DNA from: RAM1 sp943372515
GTDB lineage: Bacteria > Pseudomonadota > Gammaproteobacteria > Burkholderiales > Burkholderiaceae_C
Assembly: GCA_943372515.1 (NCBI GenBank)
Contig: CALRYY010000045.1
Coordinates: 1 to 29,215 of the forward strand
Direction: 5' to 3'
DNA: 29,215 nucleotides
Positions 7,247 to 14,990 of this stretch are shown here, piece by piece. Every line of letters starts with the position of its first letter. Position 1 is the stretch's first letter. The translations under genes were made by a program, and so were the position numbers. The notes beneath the pieces were generated by a model. The model was not told the DNA's origin and ran no database searches. It worked only from the letters and a program-made list of their open reading frames with translations.

Positions 7247-7957
7247 ATGACACCAGGCAGCACGACTCCCATCGACCCTGCGGTTTCCAGCGTTTCCATC
7301 CTGCGGCACGTGGGCTGGGTGTTGATGGTCCTGGGTGTGGTGGACGTGGCCGTGCTGGTTTACAGCGCCGTCACCGGCGCATCCTGGTCGTCTGGCCTGG
7401 GCTTTTTTGCCATCGCAGCCGGCTTCTTCGTCATGCGGGGCAGCTTGCGCATGGCGTCTGTGGTGCGCTGGGCAGCCACTTTCGTCGCGTCGGCTGGCGT
7501 GACCCTGGTGGGGGTCTGGCCCTGGGTGCAGCCACTGGACCTGACGCTCACGCTGGCGCGGTTGAATCCATGGACCGTGGCGCTGGCCGTTGCTGTGTTT
7601 GCCACATTGCTGGCGGTGCTGGTCTGGGTTGTAGTGCAATTGGGCCGGCCGCCGGTGCTGCAATCGCGCGCTGTGGCCGGGCGGCCGGCGCGGCGCATGC
7701 GCATCCCCGTGGTGCTGGGCGCGGGCCTGACGGCGGGCCTGGCAGCCATTGCCATCACGTTCGCCGCCAGTGCCACGGCGGTCAGGGCGCGCGACATGGC
7801 CGCGGCGCAGTTGGGCAGCGCTTACCGCTACCACGTGACGGCCATGAACATCCGCAGCACGCAACAGGGCACGTCTGTTCGCGGCATCGTCACGGCATGG
7901 AACGCGACCGAGGTACGCAACGTGGCCGTGAAGTGGGACGAGTTACCCCGCAGGTAG
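7247..7957 (+). CDS. Multi-pass membrane protein of unknown function
   Basis: A 236-residue protein with about five hydrophobic segments: near 21-42 (VGWVLMVLGVVDVAVLVYSA), 46-64, 70-92, 104-127 and 150-172. A soluble C-terminal tail of about 60 residues follows (AAQLGSAYRYHVTAMNIRST). The tail resembles small periplasmic domains of the cytochrome-oxidase-assembly type only in general style; I cannot assign a family. No clear ribosome site precedes the ATG, so the start is uncertain. The 249-bp divergent gap before it (6998-7246) shows no convincing promoter. Its downstream neighbour on the same strand is the TPR protein after 76 bp. Confidence 0.6.
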   Translation: MTPGSTTPIDPAVSSVSILRHVGWVLMVLGVVDVAVLVYSAVTGASWSSGLGFFAIAAGFFVMRGSLRMASVVRWAATFVASAGVTLVGVWPWVQPLDLTLTLARLNPWTVALAVAVFATLLAVLVWVVVQLGRPPVLQSRAVAGRPARRMRIPVVLGAGLTAGLAAIAITFAASATAVRARDMAAAQLGSAYRYHVTAMNIRSTQQGTSVRGIVTAWNATEVRNVAVKWDELPRR

Positions 7958-8033
7958 TTGTTTTGCTGCGCGGCGTGCTGGCAACTGCCCGGCCGCTATG
8001 ATGGACGCGCCGAAACGGCAGCGGGAGTGTTGA

Positions 8034-9434
8034 ATGCAGGACCTGTTTGTGCGGGGGCTGGCCTTTCACCGGCAGGGATCACTCCAGGAAGCCCAGACCC
8101 TGTATTTACAAATATTGCTGCAGACGCCGCGGCATGCGGATGCCCTGCACCAGCTTGGTGTGTTGCGCAGGCAGCAAGGGCGCTACGGTGAGGCTGTTGC
8201 GCTGTTGCGCCAGGCCATTGATGCAAAGCCGGGCGAAGCCGTTTATTACAGCAACCTGGGCAATGCACTTCGTGACCATGGAGATGCTGCGCCAGCCGAG
8301 CAGGCCTTGCGTGAAGCGATCCGGCTCCAGCCGGAGTTTGCCCAGGCGCACAACAACCTGGGTGTTCTGCTGTTGAGGCAACGCCGCGCGAACGAAGCGG
8401 TGATGCATCTGGAGAAAGCGATTGGCCTTGCGCCCACATTCGCAGATGCCATCAACAACCTGGGTTTCGCCCGCAAGGATCTGGGCCAGATCGACGAGGC
8501 GATGGCTTGTTACCGCCAAGCCGTCGCCATGCAACCCGCCCACCAGGATGCTCTGTACAACATGGGCAATGGCGCGATCTGTGCCGGCGACTACGAGCAG
8601 GCTCTCGGGCACTTCCTTGCCGCTGAGAAAGTTACTCCTTCCAGTCACACGGGGCGCGCGAGCGCGGTGCGCGCAGCGCTCATCTATTACCTGCGGGACC
8701 AGACAGGCGCAGCGCGCGATGTGTTGGACCGCGCCGGAGTCTCGCCCGATGCCGGGCAGCCGTTCACCTATCAGCAGTATTTGGGCGCGTTGCTGGACTG
8801 CAGGTCCAAAGCGCCTGAGCAGGCCGCCGCCGGGCAAATCCACGTGATAGGCGAAAGTCATGCGCTCAGCGCCCACGCCATGGTGATCAACGTGCAGGGC
8901 GTGGCACGCAGGTGCCAGGGCTGGTGGATAGAGGGCTGCAAGCAATGGCACCTGGCAAACGACCAGCCCAACCGGTTCAAGGCGCAGTTCAACCGCATCG
9001 TGGACCGTGTGCCGCTACGTTCGTGGCTTTTGCTGGCAATCGGGGAAATCGACTGCCGGGTCAGCGAAGGGCTGCTGCCCGCGTGGCGCGGATCGGGCGG
9101 CAGGTCGCTGGCATCCATGATTGACACTACCGTCGGGGGGTTTGTTGAATTTGCTTCGCAAACATCGGCCGCTTATGGGCACAAACTGGTTTTTTGCGGG
9201 GTGCCAGCGCCCAACCACCTGCGCGATTTTCTGGGTGCGCATGAGTGTGCTGTTCTGGCGGAACTGATTGCGGCTTTCAATGCCGCCCTTCGTGAAAGGG
9301 TATCGGCGCAGGGCCATCATTTCCTCGACCTGTATGAATTGACGGTGGGACCGGATGGCTTCAGTACGGGCCTGTGGCACCTGGATGCCCACCACCTGCG
9401 TCCCGACGCCTGGTCCGCAGCCATCATGAAGTGA
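8034..9434 (+). CDS. TPR protein with C-terminal SGNH-hydrolase-like domain
   Basis: A 466-residue two-part protein. Residues 1 to about 195 are tandem tetratricopeptide repeats with the typical A/L/Y/N/A spacing (AVYYSNLGNALRDHGDAAPA, FAQAHNNLGVLLLRQRRANE, FADAINNLGFARKDLGQIDE). A spacer follows, then a domain that looks like a divergent SGNH/GDSL hydrolase: block I is HVIGESHALSAH with Ser275, a central block is AIGEIDCR (337-342), and the C-terminal catalytic pair would be Asp451 and His454 in LDAHHLRPDA. There is no signal peptide. Such TPR-SGNH proteins often lie near surface glycan genes, but none are nearby here. GGGAG lies 6 bp before the ATG. Hydrolase activity is inference from motifs. 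Confidence 0.75.
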   Translation: MQDLFVRGLAFHRQGSLQEAQTLYLQILLQTPRHADALHQLGVLRRQQGRYGEAVALLRQAIDAKPGEAVYYSNLGNALRDHGDAAPAEQALREAIRLQPEFAQAHNNLGVLLLRQRRANEAVMHLEKAIGLAPTFADAINNLGFARKDLGQIDEAMACYRQAVAMQPAHQDALYNMGNGAICAGDYEQALGHFLAAEKVTPSSHTGRASAVRAALIYYLRDQTGAARDVLDRAGVSPDAGQPFTYQQYLGALLDCRSKAPEQAAAGQIHVIGESHALSAHAMVINVQGVARRCQGWWIEGCKQWHLANDQPNRFKAQFNRIVDRVPLRSWLLLAIGEIDCRVSEGLLPAWRGSGGRSLASMIDTTVGGFVEFASQTSAAYGHKLVFCGVPAPNHLRDFLGAHECAVLAELIAAFNAALRERVSAQGHHFLDLYELTVGPDGFSTGLWHLDAHHLRPDAWSAAIMK

Positions 9435-9501
9435 AAAGTAGCACGGGCAAACCCTGCCGCCTGCTAGAAGGGGGCACCTAGAAAAATTCGTCCGCTGTCA
9501 C

Positions 9502-9541
9502 TTGACGGCCAGCGAACTCATGCAAAATAGAACGACCGTTC
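9502..9541 (+). promoter_or_regulatory. Candidate promoter and TetR operator before the acyl-CoA operon
   Basis: A TTGACG box (9502-9507) resembles a -35 and CAAAAT (9523-9528) a weak -10 at a short 15-bp spacing. Directly after it, 9530-9541 is GAACG-AC-CGTTC, a 5-bp inverted repeat of the kind bound by TetR-family regulators of acyl-CoA genes, nested in AACGACCGTTCGTT. It lies about 22 bp upstream of the TetR start codon, so autoregulation and co-control of the following operon are likely. The palindrome is seen directly; binding is inferred. Confidence 0.55.
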
Positions 9542-9563
9542 GTTTTATTTTGTGTGAAGCACC

Positions 9564-10262
9564 ATGTCCGTCTCTGAACTCCCCCTCAAAAGCCCGCGCC
9601 CCGGCGGGCGGGCGCTGCAAAAGGGCCAGCAGACCAAGGCCGTGATCGTGGAGGCCGCCTTGGGTCTGGCCACCCAGATCGGGCTGGAAGGCCTGAGCAT
9701 TGGTGCGCTGGCCGAGGTCACGCAGATGAGCAAGTCGGGTGTGTTTGCCCACTTTGGCTCGCGTGAAGAGCTGCAGATTTCCGTGATCCGTGAATACCAC
9801 GCGCGTTTTGAAGACGAGGTTTTTTACCCCGCCATGCGTGAGCCGCGCGGCCTGCCGCGCCTGCTGGCGCTGTTTGCCAACTGGATGAAGCGCACCTCGA
9901 TCGAAATCGACTCGGGCTGCATCTACATCAGCGGCGCAGTCGAATTTGACGACCGCACCGGCCCCGTGCGCGATGCGCTGGCCAGCTCGGTCATGACCTG
10001 GCACGCCGCCATGAAGCGCGCGCTGGTCGTGGCCCGTGAAGAGGGCCATTTGCGCGCCGACGTGGACGAAGAGCAGATGCTGTTCGAGATCCACGGCCTG
10101 ATCCTGGCCCTGCACTACGAGGCGCGATTCCTCAAAACCCCCGGCTCGATTGAGCGCGCCACGCGCGGCTTCAACAACATCCTGCGGCTGTACGGCGCCG
10201 ATACGCCCGAAGCACACACCCCATCCAAATCCACCCGATCCACCCAAAGCGTCAAGGAGTAA
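9564..10262 (+). CDS. TetR/AcrR-family transcriptional regulator
   Basis: A 232-residue regulator. Residues about 24-75 form the TetR HTH (AVIVEAALGLATQIGLEGLS, then IGALAEVTQMSKSGVFAHFG with the recognition helix SKSGVFAHF). The rest is an all-helical ligand-binding domain containing MKRTSIEIDSGCIYISGAVE, typical of one AcrR subgroup (TetR_C_33-like). It is followed after only 5 bp by the acyl-CoA dehydrogenase, with an AAGGAGT ribosome site inside its own 3' end, so regulator and enzymes share a transcript. The likely inducer is an acyl-CoA (inference from context and from PsrA/FadR-type TetR proteins). Confidence 0.93.
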   Translation: MSVSELPLKSPRPGGRALQKGQQTKAVIVEAALGLATQIGLEGLSIGALAEVTQMSKSGVFAHFGSREELQISVIREYHARFEDEVFYPAMREPRGLPRLLALFANWMKRTSIEIDSGCIYISGAVEFDDRTGPVRDALASSVMTWHAAMKRALVVAREEGHLRADVDEEQMLFEIHGLILALHYEARFLKTPGSIERATRGFNNILRLYGADTPEAHTPSKSTRSTQSVKE

Positions 10263-10267
10263 TCACG

Positions 10268-12064
10268 ATGCCCAGCTACACCCCCCCCTTGCGTGACATG
10301 CAGTTTGTGATGCACGAACTGCTGAACGCGAACGAAGAACTCAAGCCTATGGCGCGCTATGCCGAGGTAGACGCCGACACCATCAACGCCGTGCTGGAAG
10401 AAGGCGGCAAATTTGCGTCCGAGGTGATCTTTCCGCTGAACATGAGCGGCGACGAAGAGGGCTGCAAGCTCGATCAGGCCACGCACGCCGTCACCACGCC
10501 CAAGGGCTTCAAGCAAGCCTACGAGCAGTACATTGCCGGCGGCTGGCCGGGCCTGAGCGGCGACACCGAATACGGCGGCCAGGGCCTGCCGCTGGTGGTG
10601 AACCAGTGCTTTTATGAAATGCTCAACAGCGCCAACCAGGCCTGGACGATGTACCCCGGCCTCACGCACGGTGCGCACGCCGCGCTGCATGCCCACGGCA
10701 CCGACGAGCAAAAGGCCACCTACCTGAAGAAGATGACCACCGGCGAATGGACGGGCACCATGTGCCTGACCGAGCCGCATTGCGGCACCGACCTGGGCCT
10801 GATGCGCACCAAGGCCGAGCCCCAGGCCGACGGCACCTACCGCATCACCGGGCAGAAGATTTTCATCAGCGCCGGTGAACACGACATGGCCGGCAACATC
10901 ATCCACCTGGTGCTGGCCCGCGTGACCGACGCGCCCCCCGGCATCAAGGGCGTGAGCCTGTTCATCGTGCCCAAGTTCCTGGTCAACAAGGACGGCAGCC
11001 TGGGCGAGCGCAACGGCATCTATTGCGGCGGCCTGGAGCACAAGATGGGCATCCACGGCAACGCCACCTGCCAGATGGTGCTGGACGGCGCCGTGGGCAC
11101 CATGGTGGGCCAGCCCAACAAGGGCATGCAGGGCATGTTTGTGATGATGAACGCCGCCCGCCTGGGCGTTGGCAACCAGTCGCTGGGCCTGACCGAGGTG
11201 GCTTACCAGAACGCACTGGCCTATGCCAAGGACCGCATCCAGATGCGTTCATTGAGCGGCCCCAAGGCCAAGGACAAGCCAGCCGACCCGATCATCGTGC
11301 ACCCCGACGTGCGCAAGATGCTGCTGACTGCCAAGGCCTATGCCGAAGGCGGCCGGGCGCTGGCCATGTTCTGCGCGCTGCTGCTGGACAAGGTGCACTA
11401 CCACCCCGATGAAAAGGTGCGCAAGGACAGCGACGAAATGCTGTCGCTGCTCACGCCCATCGTCAAGGCCTTCCTGACCGACAACGGCCACATCTCCACC
11501 AACGCCTGCCTGCAGGTGTTTGGCGGCCATGGCTTCATCAAGGAATGGGGCATGGAGCAGTTTGTGCGCGACAACCGCATCAACATGATCTATGAAGGCA
11601 CCAACACCATCCAGAGCCTGGACCTGCTGGGCCGCAAGGTGCTGGGCAACAACGGCGCCACGCTGGCCAAGTTTGGCAAGCTGGTGGGCAAGCTGGTGAT
11701 GGAAGAAGGCGTGAACGAAAAGATGGCCGAGTTCATCAACCCGCTGGCCTACCTGGGCGACCAGATGACCAAGTTCACCACTGAAATCGGCTTCAAGGGC
11801 TTCCAGAACGCCGACGAAGTAGGCGCTGCCGCCGTGGACTACCTGCGCGTGGCCGGCCACCTGGTGTTTGGCTACTTCTGGGCACGCATGGCCCAGGTGG
11901 CATTGCGTGAAATCGCCGCAGGCAACACGGATCCGTTCTATCAGGCCAAACTGCAGACGGCGCGTTTCTATTTCGCCCGCCTGTTCCCCGAGACCGCGAC
12001 GCTCATGCGCACGGCCCGCGCGGGCAGCAAGGTGCTGATGGACACCGACGCTGCACTGGCCTGA
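10268..12064 (+). CDS. Acyl-CoA dehydrogenase, long form with extra C-terminal domain (DmdC/FadE5-like)
   Basis: An FAD enzyme for the first beta-oxidation step. It has 598 residues, against about 380-400 for ordinary acyl-CoA dehydrogenases. Order of parts: a short leader (1-40), N-terminal helical domain, beta domain with MCLTEPHCGTDLGLM (about 158-172), C-terminal helical domain with QVFGGHGFIKEWGMEQFVRD and INMIYEGTNTIQ, then an additional C-terminal domain (about 470-598). The catalytic base Glu443 is intact. This architecture is shared by DmdC (3-methylmercaptopropionyl-CoA dehydrogenase) and FadE5-type enzymes of broad chain-length range. With the downstream FadN- and FadA-like genes a fatty-acyl-CoA substrate is more likely than methylmercaptopropionyl-CoA. 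Confidence 0.92.
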   Translation: MPSYTPPLRDMQFVMHELLNANEELKPMARYAEVDADTINAVLEEGGKFASEVIFPLNMSGDEEGCKLDQATHAVTTPKGFKQAYEQYIAGGWPGLSGDTEYGGQGLPLVVNQCFYEMLNSANQAWTMYPGLTHGAHAALHAHGTDEQKATYLKKMTTGEWTGTMCLTEPHCGTDLGLMRTKAEPQADGTYRITGQKIFISAGEHDMAGNIIHLVLARVTDAPPGIKGVSLFIVPKFLVNKDGSLGERNGIYCGGLEHKMGIHGNATCQMVLDGAVGTMVGQPNKGMQGMFVMMNAARLGVGNQSLGLTEVAYQNALAYAKDRIQMRSLSGPKAKDKPADPIIVHPDVRKMLLTAKAYAEGGRALAMFCALLLDKVHYHPDEKVRKDSDEMLSLLTPIVKAFLTDNGHISTNACLQVFGGHGFIKEWGMEQFVRDNRINMIYEGTNTIQSLDLLGRKVLGNNGATLAKFGKLVGKLVMEEGVNEKMAEFINPLAYLGDQMTKFTTEIGFKGFQNADEVGAAAVDYLRVAGHLVFGYFWARMAQVALREIAAGNTDPFYQAKLQTARFYFARLFPETATLMRTARAGSKVLMDTDAALA

Positions 12065-12072
12065 CCCTGGCC

Positions 12073-12100
12073 TGTCATCCCGGGCTTGACCCGGGATCCA
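12073..12100. repeat. 28-bp palindromic repeat (TGTCAT...ATCCA type), copy 1
   Basis: Near-perfect palindrome between the acyl-CoA dehydrogenase and the DUF2147 gene, with core CCCGGG-CTTGA-CCCGGG flanked by TGTCAT and ATCCA. Two further copies occur at 20191-20280 and one within a coding region at 27130-27155. Bases at paired stem positions change together between copies, so the hairpin is what is conserved. It is a known style of small dispersed repeat in proteobacteria. Confidence 0.85.
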
Positions 12101-12124
12101 TGCCCCAACCACAAGGACCTCACC

Positions 12125-12562
12125 ATGTACACACGTTATTTCGCCGGCCTGGTCTTCCTGTCGTCCATCGGCGCTGCCTGGGCCCAGACCACCCCCGTGG
12201 GCCTGTGGCGCAACATTGACGACAAGACGGGCGAGGCCAAGGCCGAAATCCGCATTACGGAAGCCGGTGGTGCGCTGAGTGGCCGTATCGAAAAACGCTT
12301 GACCAAAGAGGCCAGGCCAGACGACAAGTGTGACGAATGCTCCGACGACCGCAAGGGCCAGCTGGTCCTGGGCCTGGAGATCATTCGTGGCGCCAAGAAG
12401 GCCGATGGCAAGGACGTGTGGGAAGGCGGCAAGATCCTCGACCCCGAAAACGGCCGCAACTACACGCTGCGCCTCACGCCGATTGACGGTGGAAAAAAGC
12501 TCGAAGTTCGCGGCTCCGTCATGGGCATCGGCCGCACCCAGACCTGGCAGCGCGTCCAGTAA
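12125..12562 (+). CDS. DUF2147 family exported protein
   Basis: A 145-residue protein with a signal peptide (MYTRYFAGLVFLSSIGAAWA, cleavage before QTTPVG). The mature domain fits DUF2147: GLWRNIDDKTGEAKAEIRI at the start, a middle pair of cysteines (DDKCDECSDD), then WEGGKILDPENGRNYTLRL and the ending RGSVMGIGRTQTWQRV. The family is a periplasmic beta-barrel-like domain of unknown role. The start at 12125 is chosen because the signal peptide begins there and AAGGA lies about 8 bp upstream; an earlier in-frame start would come from the repeat. It is 17 bp before the FadN-like gene, so it lies within the beta-oxidation transcript, where its job is unclear. Confidence 0.88.
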   Translation: MYTRYFAGLVFLSSIGAAWAQTTPVGLWRNIDDKTGEAKAEIRITEAGGALSGRIEKRLTKEARPDDKCDECSDDRKGQLVLGLEIIRGAKKADGKDVWEGGKILDPENGRNYTLRLTPIDGGKKLEVRGSVMGIGRTQTWQRVQ

Positions 12563-12579
12563 ACCAGCAGGAACAAGAA

Positions 12580-14979
12580 ATGTCCCGTTTCAATGTGAAA
12601 AAAGTCGCCGTGCTCGGCGCAGGCGTGATGGGTGCGCAGATCGCCGCGCATCTGGTCAACGTCAAGGTACCGGTGGTGCTGTTTGATTTGCCAGCCAGGG
12701 AAGGCCCCAAAAACGGCATCGTCACCCGGGCCATCGAAGGACTGAAGAAGCTCAAGCCGTCGCCGCTGGGCGTGGTGGATGATGCGTCGCTGATCCAGCA
12801 GGCCAACTATGAAGAGCACATGGAGCAGCTCAAAGACTGCGACCTGATCATCGAGGCCATTGCCGAGCGCATGGACTGGAAGCTGGACCTGTACAAGAAG
12901 ATCGCTTCCTTCATTGCGCCGCACGCCATCGTGGCATCCAACACCTCGGGCTTGTCGATCACCAAGCTCTCTGAGGCGCTCCCCGAGGAAATCAAGCCAC
13001 GCTTTTGCGGCATCCACTTCTTCAACCCGCCGCGCTACATGTATCTGGTGGAGCTGATCAACACGCCCACCACCCACCCCCACATCCTGGACGACCTGGA
13101 GTCTTTTGTGACCAGCGGCCTGGGCAAGGGCGTGGTGCGCGCCAAAGACACGCCCAACTTCATCGCCAACCGTGTGGGCATTGCCGGCATGCTGGCCACG
13201 ATGAAAGAGGTGGAAAACTTCGGCCTGACGTACGACGTGGTGGACGACCTGACGGGCAAGAAGCTTGGCCGCGCGTCCAGCGGCACCTTCCGGACCGCCG
13301 ACGTAGTGGGCCTGGACACCATGGCCCATGTGGTCAAGACGCTGCAGGACAACCTGAACGAACAGACAGACCCGTTCTACGCCAGCTTTGGCACGCCCCC
13401 CGTGCTGAAGACCCTGCTGGACATGGGCAACCTGGGCCAGAAGACCAAGGCAGGCTTTTACAAGAAGGTCGGCCGCGACGTGCTGCGCTTTGACCTGGAC
13501 AAGAAAGACTATGTGCCCGGCGGCGAAAAGGCTGACGAGGTGTACGGCCGCATGCTCAAAAAGGAGCCCGCAGAGCGGCTCAAACTGCTGCGCAACGCCG
13601 AAGGCGCGCAGGGCCAGTTCCTGTGGGCCATCCTGCGCAACAGCTTCCACTATGCGGCGGTGCATCTGGCCAGCATTGCCGAGACGGCGCGCGACGTGGA
13701 CTTTGCCATGCGCTGGGGCTTTGGCATGAAGCAAGGCCCGTTTGAGCTGTGGCAAGAGGCCGGCTGGCTGGAAGTGGCAACGATGATCCAGGAGGACATT
13801 GACGCGGGCAAGGCCTTGTCCAAAGCACCGCTGCCTGACTGGGTGTTCAAGGGCCCGGTGGCCGACGCGGGCGGCGTTCACACGCCGCAGGGTTCATGGA
13901 ACCCGACTGCGGGCAAGTTCGAGCCGCGCCGTGTGCTGCCGGTGTACGACCGCCAGCTGTTCCCCGAAACCGTGCTGGGCAGCGGCGCGCAGGGCTTTGA
14001 GACGGCAGGCAAGACGCTGCACGAGGACGCAGGCATCCGTTTGTGGACGCTGGACGACCAGGTACTGATTGCCAGCATCAAGACCAAGATGCACGCCATC
14101 AGCCCCGAAGTGGCCGAGGGCCTGCAGCTGGCGGTGGACATGGCCGAGAAGGACTACCAGGGCGTGGTGATCTGGTCGGGCGACGACCCGTTCAGCGCGG
14201 GCGCCGACCTGCAGGCCATGCTGCCGGCGTTCATGGCGGTGGGCGTGAGCGCCATTGACGAAGCTGAAGCCCATCTGCAGCAGACCATGCTGCGCCTGCG
14301 CTATGCCAACGTACCCGTCATCTCCGCCATTCGCGGCATCGCGCTGGGCGGTGGCTGCGAGATTGCCGTGCACAGCGCACGCCGTGTGGTCGCCATGGAA
14401 AGCTACATCGGCCTGGTGGAAGTAGGCGTGGGCCTGGTGCCCGGCGCCGGCGGCCTGGCCTACATCGCTCGCCGTGCGGCAGAGAACTCGGCCTCGTCCA
14501 CGGACAAGGACCTGCTGAAATTTGTGACCGAGGGCTTCACTGCCGCGGCCATGGCCAAGGTGGGCACCAGCGCGCTGGAAAGCCGCAAGCTCGGCTACCT
14601 GCTGGACAGCGACCTGATCGTGCCCAACAAGGACGAGCTGCTGTTCGTTGCCTTGAACGAGGCCCGCGCCATGTTCAACGGCGGCTACCGCGCCCCGCAC
14701 AAGCGAACCTTCCCGGTAGCCGGGCGCAACGGCAGGGCGACGATCCAGGGCCAGCTGGTCAACATGCGCGACGGCGGCTTCATCAGCGCCCACGACTTCC
14801 ACATCGCCAGCCTGATCGCCGGTGTGGTGACGGGTGGCGACGTGGATGCGAACACGATGGTCACCGAGGAATACCTGATGACTCTGGAACGCAAAGCCTT
14901 CTGCTCCCTGCTGACCCACCCCAAGACGCAGGAACGCATCATGGGCATGCTCTCGACGGGTAAGCCCGTCAGGAATTGA
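12580..14979 (+). CDS. fadN: 3-hydroxyacyl-CoA dehydrogenase / enoyl-CoA hydratase (FadN type)
   Basis: A bifunctional beta-oxidation enzyme of 799 residues, with the dehydrogenase first and the hydratase last, the reverse of E. coli FadB and as in Bacillus FadN. The NAD-binding motif is VLGAGVMGAQIAAHL (about 9-23); the dehydrogenase catalytic His146 is in CGIHFFNPPRYMYLVELI; two C-terminal dehydrogenase segments follow (about 200-410). The crotonase domain (about 490-690) has FSAGADLQAML and both catalytic glutamates, Glu594 (GGGCE) and Glu614 (LVEVGVGLVPGAGG), 20 residues apart as in crotonase. Both activities should be intact. It hydrates enoyl-CoA and oxidises L-3-hydroxyacyl-CoA, feeding the thiolase that starts 11 bp downstream. 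Confidence 0.95.
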   Translation: MSRFNVKKVAVLGAGVMGAQIAAHLVNVKVPVVLFDLPAREGPKNGIVTRAIEGLKKLKPSPLGVVDDASLIQQANYEEHMEQLKDCDLIIEAIAERMDWKLDLYKKIASFIAPHAIVASNTSGLSITKLSEALPEEIKPRFCGIHFFNPPRYMYLVELINTPTTHPHILDDLESFVTSGLGKGVVRAKDTPNFIANRVGIAGMLATMKEVENFGLTYDVVDDLTGKKLGRASSGTFRTADVVGLDTMAHVVKTLQDNLNEQTDPFYASFGTPPVLKTLLDMGNLGQKTKAGFYKKVGRDVLRFDLDKKDYVPGGEKADEVYGRMLKKEPAERLKLLRNAEGAQGQFLWAILRNSFHYAAVHLASIAETARDVDFAMRWGFGMKQGPFELWQEAGWLEVATMIQEDIDAGKALSKAPLPDWVFKGPVADAGGVHTPQGSWNPTAGKFEPRRVLPVYDRQLFPETVLGSGAQGFETAGKTLHEDAGIRLWTLDDQVLIASIKTKMHAISPEVAEGLQLAVDMAEKDYQGVVIWSGDDPFSAGADLQAMLPAFMAVGVSAIDEAEAHLQQTMLRLRYANVPVISAIRGIALGGGCEIAVHSARRVVAMESYIGLVEVGVGLVPGAGGLAYIARRAAENSASSTDKDLLKFVTEGFTAAAMAKVGTSALESRKLGYLLDSDLIVPNKDELLFVALNEARAMFNGGYRAPHKRTFPVAGRNGRATIQGQLVNMRDGGFISAHDFHIASLIAGVVTGGDVDANTMVTEEYLMTLERKAFCSLLTHPKTQERIMGMLSTGKPVRN

Positions 14980-14990
14980 AGGACAAGAAC

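Noticed and set aside
10268..12064. Assignment as DmdC for dimethylsulfoniopropionate degradation
   Set aside because: The architecture fits, but no DmdA, DmdB or DmdD neighbour is seen, and the operon has FadN- and FadA-type partners.
12460..13881. Long minus-strand open frame (473 codons) opposite the fadN-like gene
   Set aside because: The plus-strand protein has all catalytic motifs; the minus frame is a GC-codon shadow rich in His, Gln, Val and Ala.
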